Part shown: piece by piece, positions 1 through 8,465 of the stretch
Layout: each line of letters starts with the position of its first letter
Position numbering within the stretch: position 1 is the stretch's first letter
Assembly: GCF_014901205.1 (NCBI RefSeq)
Contig: NZ_JACNMU010000011.1
Coordinates: 1 to 64,000, forward strand
DNA: 64,000 nucleotides
From: Meridianimarinicoccus sp. MJW13
Lineage (GTDB): Bacteria; Pseudomonadota; Alphaproteobacteria; Rhodobacterales; Rhodobacteraceae
Direction: 5' to 3'
The notes under the pieces: model-generated
Databases searched by the model: none
What the model was told of the DNA's origin: nothing
Seen by the model: only the letters and a program-made list of their open reading frames with translations
Translations under genes and position numbers: made by a program

Positions 1-117
1 GAAAGACTGGCGGCGGGTCGCAACCCGCTATGACCGCTGCCCCAGAGTCTTCCTCTCGGCAATCGCCCTCGCGGCCATCGTCATCTACTGGCTTTGAAAC
101 TCAATGAGTCCAGACCC
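1..117 (+). mobile_element. 3' end of an IS5-family insertion sequence (truncated by the window edge)
   Basis: The reading frame from base 2 to the TGA at 95-97 encodes the last 31 residues of an IS5-family transposase, beginning KDWRRVATRYDRC and ending AIVIYWL. It matches the C-terminus of the element at the right edge (KDWRPVATRYDRC to ALVIYWL) with about three differences. The likely outer terminus is at 117, just before TAG, where the strand reads GAGTCCAGACCC; the right-hand element ends in the related GAATCCTGACCC. The rest of the element lies left of the window. Confidence 0.85.
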
Positions 118-269
118 TAGATGGTGGGTTAGAATAAGGCGAGAGTCAGATGCGAGTTTTAGGCAACTATCTTAAAATGCTCGTAATTTCATAGAAATGC
201 AGTGATATTGGATGCGGGGCATAGTTCAGACCACGTTAGTAATAAAGACAGGCGTATACAGGCAAACAG
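118..269. other. AT-rich spacer between the IS element and the first gene
   Basis: This stretch is clearly more AT-rich than the rest of the window. I see no coding region, tRNA or strong hairpin in it. It presumably holds the promoter of the downstream hypothetical gene. Confidence 0.4.
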
Positions 270-764
270 ATGACATCTTCGGTGGTAGACGCGTACAATG
301 AAGGTCTGAATGACCTTTCAGGAACCTTACCTGTGAATGGTATACAGCGGTTATTTTTAAGACACAGGCTGGGTGTTTCAACATCAAAACCCTGGGTGCT
401 TTTACCTCTATCTGTCATCGCAGTTCGAGCAAGAACTCAAAACCCCATACAAGCCATCGCAGTCTCCTACGACATGCTTAACTCTGGTGAACAAATGGCA
501 ATGAAGTTTTTATACGATGTGCTTGAGAAGGGATCAGACTTTCTATTTAGCCTCGTTGACAGACACGACACAAACATTGACCTATTTGCAGATAGCACCG
601 TTTTCCTGACCTATTCGAATGCAAAGCTCCGTCGCGATAGGTTGCCGCCATTGGAAACCACAATGGCAGAAGGTCAAAGCAATGCAATTTCGGCGGGCGC
701 GGATATTGTTGCCCGGTTCGTGAGTGCTAGCCCCAATTCACCGATAAAACCAATCAAACCGTAG
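270..764 (+). CDS. Hypothetical protein, 164 aa
   Basis: This ATG-initiated frame encodes a 164-residue soluble-looking protein that I do not recognise. It has no signal peptide, membrane segment or obvious catalytic motif. The middle (roughly residues 60-125) has regular spacing of hydrophobic residues compatible with a folded alpha/beta domain, and the tail ends in a PIKPIKP repeat. The base composition is lower in GC than the virB genes, which together with its position beside an IS element suggests separate acquisition. No Shine-Dalgarno sequence is evident before the ATG. It could be a fragment of a larger gene broken by the IS. Confidence 0.45.
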   Translation: MTSSVVDAYNEGLNDLSGTLPVNGIQRLFLRHRLGVSTSKPWVLLPLSVIAVRARTQNPIQAIAVSYDMLNSGEQMAMKFLYDVLEKGSDFLFSLVDRHDTNIDLFADSTVFLTYSNAKLRRDRLPPLETTMAEGQSNAISAGADIVARFVSASPNSPIKPIKP

Positions 765-1050
765 TGACTTGATCGAAATCCGGGGTCTTTTTGAAAAAGC
801 CGCTTAGTCCCCTAATCTGACCGCGCATGAATATCCCAAATGTTTTCCTAACGGCTAGTTCCTCGACCTTTCCCGCAGGCGAAGTCGTATTTTTAGTGAA
901 GGTCCGGATAGTCGTCATTTTACCGGTTCGTCTTAACTGCAGCATTCGGTGGTTTGGGCTCAGAGTCCGCATTCGCCGCGTGCGACCCCAATGTCCGGTA
1001 TGCCGGCGGACGCTATCCATCACATATGAACTGGCGCCTAGCTGAGGAGC
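765..1050. other. Intergenic region without a supported gene
   Basis: Two overlapping open frames of 72 and 89 codons run in opposite directions here. Both have low-complexity, arginine-rich translations typical of spurious frames, and neither has a ribosome-binding site. I see no RNA gene. Confidence 0.4.
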
Positions 1051-1278
1051 CTATCCGCCTTCGCCGCTTCCGATCCGTTTCAAACCATCGAAATCGATTT
1101 CCTGCTTCTGTTCCGCAGTGAGATCCGGCCGGATTTCCGATACCGGCTGGGGCCCGCAGACGTCCCACATCACCGCAAGCTCACTCGTACTCCAGCGATA
1201 AACCCAACCAACGATGCTGCACCCATTGGTCCCAATCAGATTGGCGATCGCGACGCCTTCAGCTTTATCATCGTCCAC
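1051..1278 (-). CDS. Hypothetical protein, 75 aa
   Basis: A short GTG-initiated frame encodes an acidic protein starting MDDDKAEG. A hydrophobic stretch with GCSIVGWVYRW near residues 19-29 is followed by a conserved-looking VMWDVCGPQPV. The C-terminal third is charged. I do not know a function. It runs in the same direction as the XRE regulator and secreted protein upstream, but is separated from the former by about 170 bp. The ribosome-binding site is weak, so the start is uncertain. Confidence 0.45.
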   Translation of the reverse strand: MDDDKAEGVAIANLIGTNGCSIVGWVYRWSTSELAVMWDVCGPQPVSEIRPDLTAEQKQEIDFDGLKRIGSGEGG

Positions 1279-1445
1279 TGTTTACTGACTTTCTGCACTC
1301 TGGCGCTGCAACCGCGGCATCATGTTTCCAGGCCTAGCCTGCACAGCATGACGCAATTGGTGGATGTTTGCTGACTACTCTTCCTTGAAGGAGCTCACTT
1401 CACATGGGGACGTCCAATGCGGCACGCCCCAAAATTTCTTTGCTT

Positions 1446-1703
1446 CTAAATTCTGTGGTCGGTCTCCGTGGCGGCTTCGACGATCGCCAATATCTCGAAA
1501 GGGTCAAATCCAACGGCACGGGACAATGCGATGAGCTCAACAACGTCAATCCGACGCTCTCCGCTTTCGACACGCGCCACGAATGACTGGTGATGTCTGA
1601 GTTTGATCGCCAATTCCTTCTGGCTGAGGCCAGACTTAATCCGGGCGTCGACCAACGCCTGGCACAGAGCCTCCTGTCCTTTGCTTCTGATTGTTTTCGC
1701 CAC
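1446..1703 (-). CDS. XRE-family (Cro/CI-type) transcriptional regulator
   Basis: The 85-residue protein is essentially one helix-turn-helix domain. It reads GLSQKELAIKL then HHQSFVARVESGERRID across residues 25-53, the usual XRE signature with the conserved E of the 'VESGERR' element. It probably binds a small operator as a dimer and may repress its own promoter: a perfect inverted repeat (TATCTA-5 nt-TAGATA, 1747-1763) lies about 45 bp upstream. The start is GTG with AAAGGT eight bases before it. No peptidase or toxin partner is adjacent. Its target on the plasmid is unknown; the nearby virB operon is one possibility. Confidence 0.8.
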   Translation of the reverse strand: MAKTIRSKGQEALCQALVDARIKSGLSQKELAIKLRHHQSFVARVESGERRIDVVELIALSRAVGFDPFEILAIVEAATETDHRI

Positions 1704-1746
1704 GCGTCACATACCTTTTGTGACGTCGCTAGCGGATGAAATCTGT

Positions 1747-1763
1747 TATCTAAAAAGTAGATA
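1747..1763. promoter_or_regulatory. Inverted repeat, candidate operator of the XRE gene
   Basis: TATCTA and TAGATA form a perfect 6-bp inverted repeat around AAAAG, about 45 bp before the GTG start of the XRE gene. The position fits an autoregulatory operator; binding is inferred. Confidence 0.4.
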
Positions 1764-1827
1764 TTTGAAGGTGTTATCGGCGTCTGGTTTCCACGGGCTG
1801 CTAGTCTGATGTTCCCGAGGCTGCCCA

Positions 1828-2121
1828 TCAATCCCCTACCAATTGCAGAAATCGGCCATAGTCCTCGCTGACTTCCCGCGCTTCTTCGAACGCGCGAGCA
1901 CGTTCACTGTCGAGGCAACGGAAATAGCTCTGGATATCCTGGATGTAATTTTCGAAGTCGCTGCGAATGATAGCCGCATAGTCCCGCGCGGCCTGCGAAT
2001 CGCTTGGCAGGAAGGGACGAGGTGGAGCGAAGCAGGATTCCGCCAAAACCGGCCCGGGAACGCAGATCAGAAGGGCCAGAGCTTGCAAAGGGAGCAGGCA
2101 TATCAACCTCGGGTTTCTCAA
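1828..2121 (-). CDS. Small secreted or periplasmic protein, 97 aa
   Basis: The start is best placed at a TTG codon at 2121, because AAGGAG lies eight bases before it and the resulting N-terminus is a clean signal peptide: RNPR, a leucine-rich core, then VLA-ES as the cleavage site. An upstream GTG at 2148 would put the Shine-Dalgarno inside the gene. The mature protein of about 70 residues is acidic and helical, with two cysteines that could form a disulfide. It diverges from the virB operon and is probably transfer-associated, but I recognise no family. Confidence 0.6.
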   Translation of the reverse strand: MRNPRLICLLPLQALALLICVPGPVLAESCFAPPRPFLPSDSQAARDYAAIIRSDFENYIQDIQSYFRCLDSERARAFEEAREVSEDYGRFLQLVGD

Positions 2122-2216
2122 ACCTGTTATCTCCTTGATCGCGGGCACTGGCCGAGACTAGTGTTTGCGTGACCAAACTACAGCCAAAGCATGATATTAC
2201 ATCTTGCGGTTGATAA

Positions 2217-2229
2217 TATACTATCGTAA
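2217..2229 (-). promoter_or_regulatory. Motif shared with the candidate oriT region
   Basis: Read on the minus strand this is TTACGATAGTATA. The same 13-mer with one change (TTACGATAATATA) occurs at 33502-33514 in front of mobC. It lies about 50 bp upstream of the first gene of the virB operon, in an AT-rich stretch that probably contains the operon promoter. A shared regulator of the two transfer operons is one reading; chance similarity of AT-rich promoters is the other. Confidence 0.3.
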
Positions 2230-2277
2230 CTCTGGGCTTCAAGTGGGAATGCCTAGGGTCGCGCCATTGGAGAAAGC

Positions 2278-2658
2278 GTGAGCCGGGCCATGAACTGGGA
2301 CATCGAAGCACCAAATGTGGTTACGGAAGCACGTTTCCGCGAACTCGTGGAAAGCGGCTATAGCGCAGAAATCCTGTGTCAGGAATCGGCACACAAGAAA
2401 GGCCCCAGTTATTACGGGGTCTGGATCATGCGCGTTGTCTCTGATGATGGGGTGGAAAAGCTCCTCGTCACCGCCCGTACACGGACGACCTATAACGACA
2501 TCAAGATCCGCGAGTTCAAGACGATCTCCGGCGTGGTGTCATTCTTCATTGGTCTTGGTTTTGCGCATGTCGACCTGCCGCTTGAGGCGGGGACAAGCCG
2601 TACGCACAAACTTGCGCCGTCAGAAAAAGCCTCATCAGACAAGGGCGCTGACACCTAG
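2278..2658 (+). CDS. Hypothetical protein opening the virB operon, 126 aa
   Basis: The GTG start at 2278 has GGAG five bases upstream; an in-frame ATG follows at 2290. The protein is soluble, with an alternating pattern ([26 protein letters not shown] near residues 45-70) that suggests a small beta-sheet domain, and a disordered lysine-rich tail. I do not recognise it. Its last 47 bases overlap the proposed TTG start of virB1, so it is probably translated as part of the conjugation operon. A regulatory or accessory role in transfer is inference only. Confidence 0.6.
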   Translation: MSRAMNWDIEAPNVVTEARFRELVESGYSAEILCQESAHKKGPSYYGVWIMRVVSDDGVEKLLVTARTRTTYNDIKIREFKTISGVVSFFIGLGFAHVDLPLEAGTSRTHKLAPSEKASSDKGADT

Positions 2659-3316
2659 CCTTGTCTGTCTCTGGCTGGTCGCCGCGCCAGCCTCAGCGCA
2701 AATGGTCCTGGTCATGGAGAGCGACGGCTCTCTGACCCCATCCCGGTCTCAGAACAGTTTTGCCCGGAACTACAATGACGGCATTGGTCAGGGTTCGGCC
2801 TACGATGGGATCGCTATCTTCGGCGAGTTAGAGGCCGAGCAAGAGGGCGTCCAAGTTGCGGCCCTTGCCCGCCCGATTCCCCTGCCCCACGCAGATGTCC
2901 TCTCCGGGATTCAGACCACGGCTTTGCGCTATGCCGGCCATCCCGGCCTGCGTCGCGCGGGGCTTTCCGTGACGGATTGGCTGGCTCTCTATCGGGCCAA
3001 TATCGAGGTTGAGAGCGCCTACAGGCAGGATGCGATTTCAAGTGCAGGTGCCATTGGCCTTGGCCAGTTGATGCCCGCCACTGCCCGTGATCTCGGCGTT
3101 GACCCACGCGACCCGCTGCAGAACCTCGACGGGGCCGCCCGCTACCTCGCGATGATGTTGGACACGTTCGGCGATCCACGCCTTGCCCTTGCAGCCTACA
3201 ACGCCGGACCCGATGCGGTCCGCCAGTACGGCGGCATTCCCCCCTACCGAGAAACCCAGAACCACGTGGCCCGCGTCATGGCTGTCGTGGCCCGATTGGA
3301 AGGATCAAATTCATGA
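2612..3316 (+). CDS. virB1: VirB1-like lytic transglycosylase
   Basis: This is the peptidoglycan-cleaving enzyme that opens the wall for assembly of the type IV secretion channel. The SLT domain occupies roughly the last 130 residues: [19 protein letters not shown] with the catalytic glutamate, then [10 protein letters not shown], and [11 protein letters not shown] near the end. The frame is open from 2315, but the upstream part is a shadow of the preceding gene. I place the start at TTG 2612 because it yields a signal peptide ([10 protein letters not shown], hydrophobic core, APASA-Q). The stop overlaps the ATG of virB2 in an ATGA junction. Confidence 0.85.
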   Translation: MRRQKKPHQTRALTPSLVCLWLVAAPASAQMVLVMESDGSLTPSRSQNSFARNYNDGIGQGSAYDGIAIFGELEAEQEGVQVAALARPIPLPHADVLSGIQTTALRYAGHPGLRRAGLSVTDWLALYRANIEVESAYRQDAISSAGAIGLGQLMPATARDLGVDPRDPLQNLDGAARYLAMMLDTFGDPRLALAAYNAGPDAVRQYGGIPPYRETQNHVARVMAVVARLEGSNS

Positions 3317-3606
3317 AACAGATTTCAAACCTCTTTGTCGCCTCGCTGGCGCTATTCCTGCTGATTGCCGAACCCGCCCTCGCCCAGAGCATTGATCTCT
3401 CCCCGATCCAGAGCCTGTTACAGGGCATCGTCGATGCGCTGACCGGCCCGCTTGGAGTCGTCATCGCGACGCTTGCCGTTCTCGGGGTCTTTCTCAGCTG
3501 GTTCTTCAATATCATCGACCTGCGACAAGCACTCTGGGTGCTTGTCGGCATCGCCGGTGTTGCGGCAGCCCCCACGATCGTTGCCGCGGTCTTTGCCGGT
3601 GGCTGA
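3313..3606 (+). CDS. virB2: VirB2-type major pilin
   Basis: The 97-residue protein has a signal peptide (cleavage after ALA-Q near residue 25) followed by two membrane segments separated by a short loop ([13 protein letters not shown]), the standard TrbC/VirB2 layout. After processing it inserts in the inner membrane and is extracted to form the conjugative pilus. It sits between virB1 and virB3 with overlaps on both sides. Length and topology fit the family well; I see nothing unusual. Confidence 0.9.
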   Translation: MKQISNLFVASLALFLLIAEPALAQSIDLSPIQSLLQGIVDALTGPLGVVIATLAVLGVFLSWFFNIIDLRQALWVLVGIAGVAAAPTIVAAVFAGG

Positions 3607-3877
3607 GCGCTCGCCCCTCTTTCTCGGCCTCGTGCGCCCGCCCAAGCTCCTGGGCCTGCCCATCATGTACGCGATGGTCTGGCTCTTCGGTTCGGTGCTC
3701 TTGTTCGTCTGGGTCCAGCATATCGCGGTGCTGGCTGTCGCGGCCCTGCTCTACCCGGTGCTTTGGAAGGCCGCAGACTGGGATCCGCGCTTCATCGACG
3801 TGATGATGACGGCGCTGCAGGAAACCCCGCCCACGCGGAACCGCAGCATTCACGGCGGGGACAGCTATGCCCCGTGA
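3599..3877 (+). CDS. virB3: VirB3 inner-membrane protein
   Basis: A GTG start inside the end of virB2 gives a 92-residue protein beginning [15 protein letters not shown], the usual VirB3 opening. Two hydrophobic segments follow (about residues 20-38 and 40-56), then a short cytoplasmic tail. VirB3 works with the VirB4 ATPase at the inner-membrane complex. Its last 11 bases overlap virB4. A longer frame from 3452 is open but lies within virB2 and is not needed. Confidence 0.88.
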   Translation: MAERSPLFLGLVRPPKLLGLPIMYAMVWLFGSVLLFVWVQHIAVLAVAALLYPVLWKAADWDPRFIDVMMTALQETPPTRNRSIHGGDSYAP

Positions 3878-6230
3878 TGCTGCGCTCGATCCCCGCACGA
3901 TGACACCGGAGTGGTATGCGCGCGAGACCCGCCTCGCGCATATGCTTCCTTACGTCAGCCTGGTCGATGACCGCACCGTGCGGACACGGGTCAACGAACT
4001 TTTCCAGTGCATCCGGCTGGACGGGGTCAACAGCTACACGACGGATGATGCCTATCTCGACAAGGTGACCGCGCTCTTTGCCCGGATCATCGCGCAACTG
4101 GGACCGGAGTTCAGCTACTACGTCCATAAGGTCTCGAAGGCGATCGTGCCGGAACTGGAACCCGTGCGCGAGGACAGTTTCGCTGGAGAAGTCGACCGAC
4201 GCTGGCGCACGAAACTCGAGACCAGCGGGCTGCGCGACAAGACGCTGACCCTCACGGTCATCCATCGCCCGCCCCCGAAAAGCATCCTGCCGTCCCTGAA
4301 CCGAAGCGCACCGGACCGGCTGAAAGAGGCCACCGAGAGGCGTCTGCGTCGTCTGGGCGAGGCCGTGAACGTGTTCCTGTCTGGCCTGACGGAGCTGAAC
4401 CCACGTGTGCTTTCGGCCAAGTCCGGCGGGTTGATCGGCTTTCTGGGGGCCCTCAACACCGGCCAGGAATTGCCGCTCTATCCTGCGGGCACCTACGGCT
4501 TCCTTTCTTTCAACGTCGCCAATACCCGCGTGACGTTCCAGGGCGATCACTTCGAGCTCTCCGAAGGCGTCGTGGGACATCGCTTTGGAAAGAGCTTCAC
4601 CATCGGGGAATACTCCGAGGCCACCTCCTGCACGATGTTCGACATGCTGAACCTGCCGGTCGACATGATAGTCACCCATTCCTTCACACCGATCAATTCG
4701 AACCTCATGGCGGGTCGGATCAAGCGGCAAAAGCGCCAGATGCAAGCCAGCCAGGATGCGGCCCTGTCGCTCATGGAAGCGCTCGACATCGCCGCCGACG
4801 ATCTCGAGGCCAAGCGCCAGAGCTTCGGCGAGCACCACATGGTCGTGACGATCTTCTGCGATACGATCGATGAGCTGCAAACGCTCAGCGCCGAGATCGT
4901 GAACGCCGCCGCGACCGAGGGCGTGAAGATGATCGGCGAGCGAGTCGCGGCAAAAGCCCATTATCTGAGCCAGCATCCCGGCAACCAACCCAAGCGCGTG
5001 CGTGCCAGTGCGATCACCAATCGCAACTTCGCGGATTTCGCGGCGTTTCATCGGACACAGCTTGGGAAACCTGCGCAGAAAACCCCGTGGGGGAAGGTCA
5101 TTACCTATCTGCCCACGCCCGAACAGAGCGCTTACCGGTTTTCCTATCACGAACAAGGTAGCCCGGACAAAGAACCCACCAGCGGGCATACGCTGATCAT
5201 GGGACGACCCGGGTCAGGCAAATCGGTCCTCTCGGCATTCCTCATGACGCAAGCCCGTCGAGCAGGGGCGCGGATCTTCGTCTTCGACTACCGTCTCGGT
5301 ATGGAGATGGCGGTCCGCGCCAATGGCGGGCGCTACGCGTCTTTGAAAGCTGGGCAACCCACCGGCCTCAATCCTCTTTGGACCGAGACCGATGCGCGCG
5401 GCACCGCCTGGCTGTCGGATTGGCTTGCCACCCTGCTCTACCGCGCCGACAAGCCCCTAACGCCGGCACAGACCAACCGCATCCAGGAAGTCGTGCGCCA
5501 GAACGCGCAGGCCACGAACCCTGCCTTGCGCAACTGGCGGGATTTCGCATCGCTGTTTGTCTCCACCGATGATGGCGGCGATCTGCATCAGCGCCTTCTC
5601 GAATGGACCGAAGAGGGCCGCTACGGCTGGATCTTCGGGCAGACGCTGGAAGACACCTTCTCTCTCGAAGGCGATGTTGTGGGTTTCGATCTCACCGGCA
5701 TTCTCGACAGTGAGGCGGAAAAGGAACGCATGGCCGTCCTCTCCTATCTCTTCCGCCGGGTCGAGCGCGAGATCGAGGACCGCCGCCCCACGATCATCGT
5801 GATCGACGAGGCCTGGAAAGCTCTCGACAACGCCTATTTCGCCGAGCGGCTGTCGAACTGGCTGGTGACCGCACGCAAGCAAAACACCGTTGCGGTGATG
5901 ATGACTCAATACGCCAGCCAATTGGAACGCACCCGAACCGGCAAGACCATTGTCGAGGCGGTACCAACGCAAATCCTGCTCCCGAACATCCGCGCCCATG
6001 CCGCCGACTACGCGATGCTCAATCTCTATGAGAAGGAACTCGACGTGCTTCTCAACACCGGCAGCGACAGCCGCCTCGCCCTCATCCGTGACGACCAGGG
6101 CTCCATCGTGGTCGATGCAGATCTGAGCGCCCTCGGGCCCAATCTCACCATTCTCGGCGGCATGGAGAAGGGCGAGGCGCTCGTCGGCGCCGATTACCGC
6201 GACCGCCCGGACTTCTGGAGACTTTCATGA
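3867..6230 (+). CDS. virB4: VirB4 type IV secretion ATPase
   Basis: This 787-residue protein is the largest ATPase of the channel, needed for pilus biogenesis and substrate passage. The CagE/TrbE/VirB4 N-terminal domain covers about residues 1-400. The motor domain has Walker A GRPGSGKS near residue 446 and Walker B TIIVIDEAWKAL near 642, followed by LVTARKQNTVAVMMTQ, which is typical of VirB4. Length is normal. The start ATG overlaps virB3 and the stop overlaps the following lipoprotein gene (ATGA), so translation is probably coupled. Confidence 0.95.
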   Translation: MPRDAALDPRTMTPEWYARETRLAHMLPYVSLVDDRTVRTRVNELFQCIRLDGVNSYTTDDAYLDKVTALFARIIAQLGPEFSYYVHKVSKAIVPELEPVREDSFAGEVDRRWRTKLETSGLRDKTLTLTVIHRPPPKSILPSLNRSAPDRLKEATERRLRRLGEAVNVFLSGLTELNPRVLSAKSGGLIGFLGALNTGQELPLYPAGTYGFLSFNVANTRVTFQGDHFELSEGVVGHRFGKSFTIGEYSEATSCTMFDMLNLPVDMIVTHSFTPINSNLMAGRIKRQKRQMQASQDAALSLMEALDIAADDLEAKRQSFGEHHMVVTIFCDTIDELQTLSAEIVNAAATEGVKMIGERVAAKAHYLSQHPGNQPKRVRASAITNRNFADFAAFHRTQLGKPAQKTPWGKVITYLPTPEQSAYRFSYHEQGSPDKEPTSGHTLIMGRPGSGKSVLSAFLMTQARRAGARIFVFDYRLGMEMAVRANGGRYASLKAGQPTGLNPLWTETDARGTAWLSDWLATLLYRADKPLTPAQTNRIQEVVRQNAQATNPALRNWRDFASLFVSTDDGGDLHQRLLEWTEEGRYGWIFGQTLEDTFSLEGDVVGFDLTGILDSEAEKERMAVLSYLFRRVEREIEDRRPTIIVIDEAWKALDNAYFAERLSNWLVTARKQNTVAVMMTQYASQLERTRTGKTIVEAVPTQILLPNIRAHAADYAMLNLYEKELDVLLNTGSDSRLALIRDDQGSIVVDADLSALGPNLTILGGMEKGEALVGADYRDRPDFWRLS

Positions 6231-6496
6231 CACGCATATGGCGTTTTGAGAATACACCCAAGAAACCTGCATCGTTTTTCGCGTTCGAGCGAAGCGAGAG
6301 GCAGCGAACAAACGATTCAAGAAAATCTCGAAACGCCAAATTGTTGTTTCTCGCCGCGCTTGGCGCTTTGGCCTCCTGCGCCCAGTATCAGGAACCGCAG
6401 GCCAATTGCTTCACCTTCCTCGCTTCGACGGCCCCCATCGCGCCTGATTGCAGCTTCACGCCGATCGGCGCACCGGAGCGCGACATTGAAGTCTAG
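6227..6496 (+). CDS. Lipoprotein of the conjugation operon (VirB7-like position)
   Basis: An 89-residue protein carries a lipobox (LGALAS-C) at about residues 45-51, followed by a short mature part with three further cysteines. Its place after virB4 and its size suggest a VirB7-like or surface-exclusion lipoprotein; I cannot tell which. The lipobox is unusually far from the start: some 30 charged residues (NTPKKPAS through SRKSRNAK) precede it. This looks like an in-frame insertion of a palindromic sequence (TTCGC-6 nt-GCGAA) into the signal peptide region. A TTG close to the hydrophobic core could serve as an alternative start. Confidence 0.6.
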   Translation: MTRIWRFENTPKKPASFFAFERSERQRTNDSRKSRNAKLLFLAALGALASCAQYQEPQANCFTFLASTAPIAPDCSFTPIGAPERDIEV

Positions 6497-7640
6497 CCTG
6501 CCCCATATCTTGGCCCTTTGCCTGCTGCCCGGTCTCGCATCTTCCCAAGGTGTGCCAACCAACGACAGCGGGCTGACCGCGCGTGACATCGTCGAGACAG
6601 GCGATCGCGAGGCTGACTTGGCCGTTCAGGCGGACAAGCTTGCCGTGCGCGAACTCATTGCCGAGATCGAACGGGAGCAGCTGGAAACCCTGCAACGCAT
6701 CCTCGATGCCCAGACCAGCTTTGGTGGTCAGGGCCTGCCGGCCATGGTCTCCCGGCTGGAAAGTGGCAGCGGCAATCCGGCGCGGTCCGGCGAGGCGGTC
6801 TATGGCAATGCCGAAATCGATCCCAACCCCGGCGGCGCACAGATGTTCGGGGACGCCTCAGAGAGTATCGAGCAGCTCATCATCCGCGTCGCACAAGAAA
6901 CCAGTGAGTTTGCGGGCGTAGGGCGCGCCGGTCTCTCCCCGGTTCAATGGCGCGCACTCCTCCAAGCGCTTATCTGGCAGGAAAGCCGCTTCACGATTGG
7001 CGCACGCTCACCGGTCGGGGCCTTTGGCCTTACCCAGATCATGCCCGGCACGGCCAGCGATCTCGGCATCAACCCGGAATACTATGACAGCCCCTACCTT
7101 CAGGTGCATGGCGGCGCGCGGTACCTGGCGGCCCAGCTCAACACCTTCGACGGCAATATCATCAACGCCCTCGCGGCCTACAACGCCGGACCGGGCCGTG
7201 TGTTCGAATATGGTGGGGTGCCGCCTTTTGCAGAAACCCAGCACTACGTTCAGGTCATCCCCGAACGCTACAATCTCTATCTCAGCCGCATCGGCGGGAT
7301 CGAAGCGTTCGGCACGATCGATCCGGCGCTTCTCGCCAATGCGAACCTCTCGATCACCGGACACGGTGCGGCATTCTATGGCAACAACTCGCCCGCCGCG
7401 ATCCGGCAGGCCGCCTTGCGTATTGCGGATATCGTCGAACGGATTTCCGAGACCGAAGACGTGCAGGAAAGCGTCGCGCTCAACACCTATGCGCGCGCCG
7501 AACTCGTGCGCCTCGTCGCCGCCCGCATCCGGCTACAGGCGGCGCGAACCCGCGTCCTTTCCGCCGAGGAGCTGGCACAGGCCAGCGCCCGCATGGCCGA
7601 GGGTGCGTTCATGGAATTCACGATCAGGGAGATTGATTGA
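6486..7640 (+). CDS. Second lytic transglycosylase of the T4SS operon
   Basis: I place the start at TTG 6486, which overlaps the lipoprotein stop and gives a signal peptide (KSSLPHILALCLLPGLASS-Q). The first 130 residues of the mature protein are acidic and helical. The SLT domain follows, with WQESRFTIGARSPVGAFGLTQIMPG and [20 protein letters not shown]. The last 110 residues are helical, without a recognised fold. It is about 384 residues long, much longer than VirB1 in the same operon. Two transglycosylases in one T4SS operon is uncommon; this one may have a structural or pilus-tip role. Confidence 0.85.
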   Translation: MKSSLPHILALCLLPGLASSQGVPTNDSGLTARDIVETGDREADLAVQADKLAVRELIAEIEREQLETLQRILDAQTSFGGQGLPAMVSRLESGSGNPARSGEAVYGNAEIDPNPGGAQMFGDASESIEQLIIRVAQETSEFAGVGRAGLSPVQWRALLQALIWQESRFTIGARSPVGAFGLTQIMPGTASDLGINPEYYDSPYLQVHGGARYLAAQLNTFDGNIINALAAYNAGPGRVFEYGGVPPFAETQHYVQVIPERYNLYLSRIGGIEAFGTIDPALLANANLSITGHGAAFYGNNSPAAIRQAALRIADIVERISETEDVQESVALNTYARAELVRLVAARIRLQAARTRVLSAEELAQASARMAEGAFMEFTIREID

Positions 7641-8449
7641 TGGGACATTTGCTCATGAGAACGGCTTTGGCCGCGACGCTCGGGATTGGCCTGCATCTCG
7701 GCACCGTCACCCCTGCTGCGGCGCAGGGCGTGCCTGTCGTCGATACCCAGAACATCGCACAAAACATCCAGCAGCTCCGGCAGATGATCGAGGACGAGAT
7801 CCTGCAAAACGAGCAGCTGACGCAGCTCCGCGAACAGCTTGCCACACTCACGGAACAACTCGCGGAGCTGCAAAGAACCTATGAAGCCCTCACCCGTCTC
7901 GCAGAACTCCCTGAAATCATCCGCACCGAGATGGAGGATGAGTTGAACGGCCTGCTCGATCAGGAGTTCGGCGACATCCTCGCCACCATCGAAGCGATCA
8001 AGACGGGTGACTTCTCTGGCCTTTCCGGCTCTGGGGCGGGCGAGATCGAAACCCAGATGGACCGGGTCCTGGCCGATCTCGGCTTTGACGATGACACGCT
8101 CTCCGAGATGGCCACGAGCGGCAATCCCGGGGCCAACCGCGTGGCAACACAAGCCACAACCGGTGCGCTCGTCTCGGCGGCGGCCCAGAACAGCTACGAG
8201 GATGCCGGCCAGTCGCTGGAACGCGTCGACCGCCTCGTCGGGTTGATCGATGACATGGACGAGCTCAAGGAAAGCATCGATCTCAACACGCGCGTGACGG
8301 CGGAACTGGCGATCGCGCTCGTCGCCATGTGGCAGCTCGAAGCCGTGCAGACCGTGGGCGACGGCACCGGCGGTGTAATCGACGCCGCCACCATCGCCGA
8401 GGAACAGCGCTTCATGGACTTCACGCTGCCGGACCTGCGCGCAGACTAA
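7640..8449 (+). CDS. virB5: VirB5-like minor pilin
   Basis: A signal peptide (cleavage after AAA-Q near residue 28) leads into a long helical protein of about 269 residues. The first 60 mature residues are rich in Q, L and E with a coiled-coil pattern (EQLTQLREQLATLTEQLAELQ), as in VirB5/TraC proteins that cap the pilus. Position between the transglycosylase and virB8 supports the call. The family is very divergent, so the name rests partly on context. The start is ATG 7640 or ATG 7655. Confidence 0.75.
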   Translation: MGHLLMRTALAATLGIGLHLGTVTPAAAQGVPVVDTQNIAQNIQQLRQMIEDEILQNEQLTQLREQLATLTEQLAELQRTYEALTRLAELPEIIRTEMEDELNGLLDQEFGDILATIEAIKTGDFSGLSGSGAGEIETQMDRVLADLGFDDDTLSEMATSGNPGANRVATQATTGALVSAAAQNSYEDAGQSLERVDRLVGLIDDMDELKESIDLNTRVTAELAIALVAMWQLEAVQTVGDGTGGVIDAATIAEEQRFMDFTLPDLRAD

Positions 8450-8465
8450 TTCAGGAGTGTGTCGC

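Noticed and set aside
1400-1831. 143-codon minus-strand frame overlapping the XRE gene
   Set aside because: The alternate frame gives the XRE regulator with a clear HTH; this translation is Arg/Ser-rich and has no motif.
3792-5189. 465-codon frame opposite virB4
   Set aside because: It is the antisense shadow of virB4, caused by high GC codon bias.
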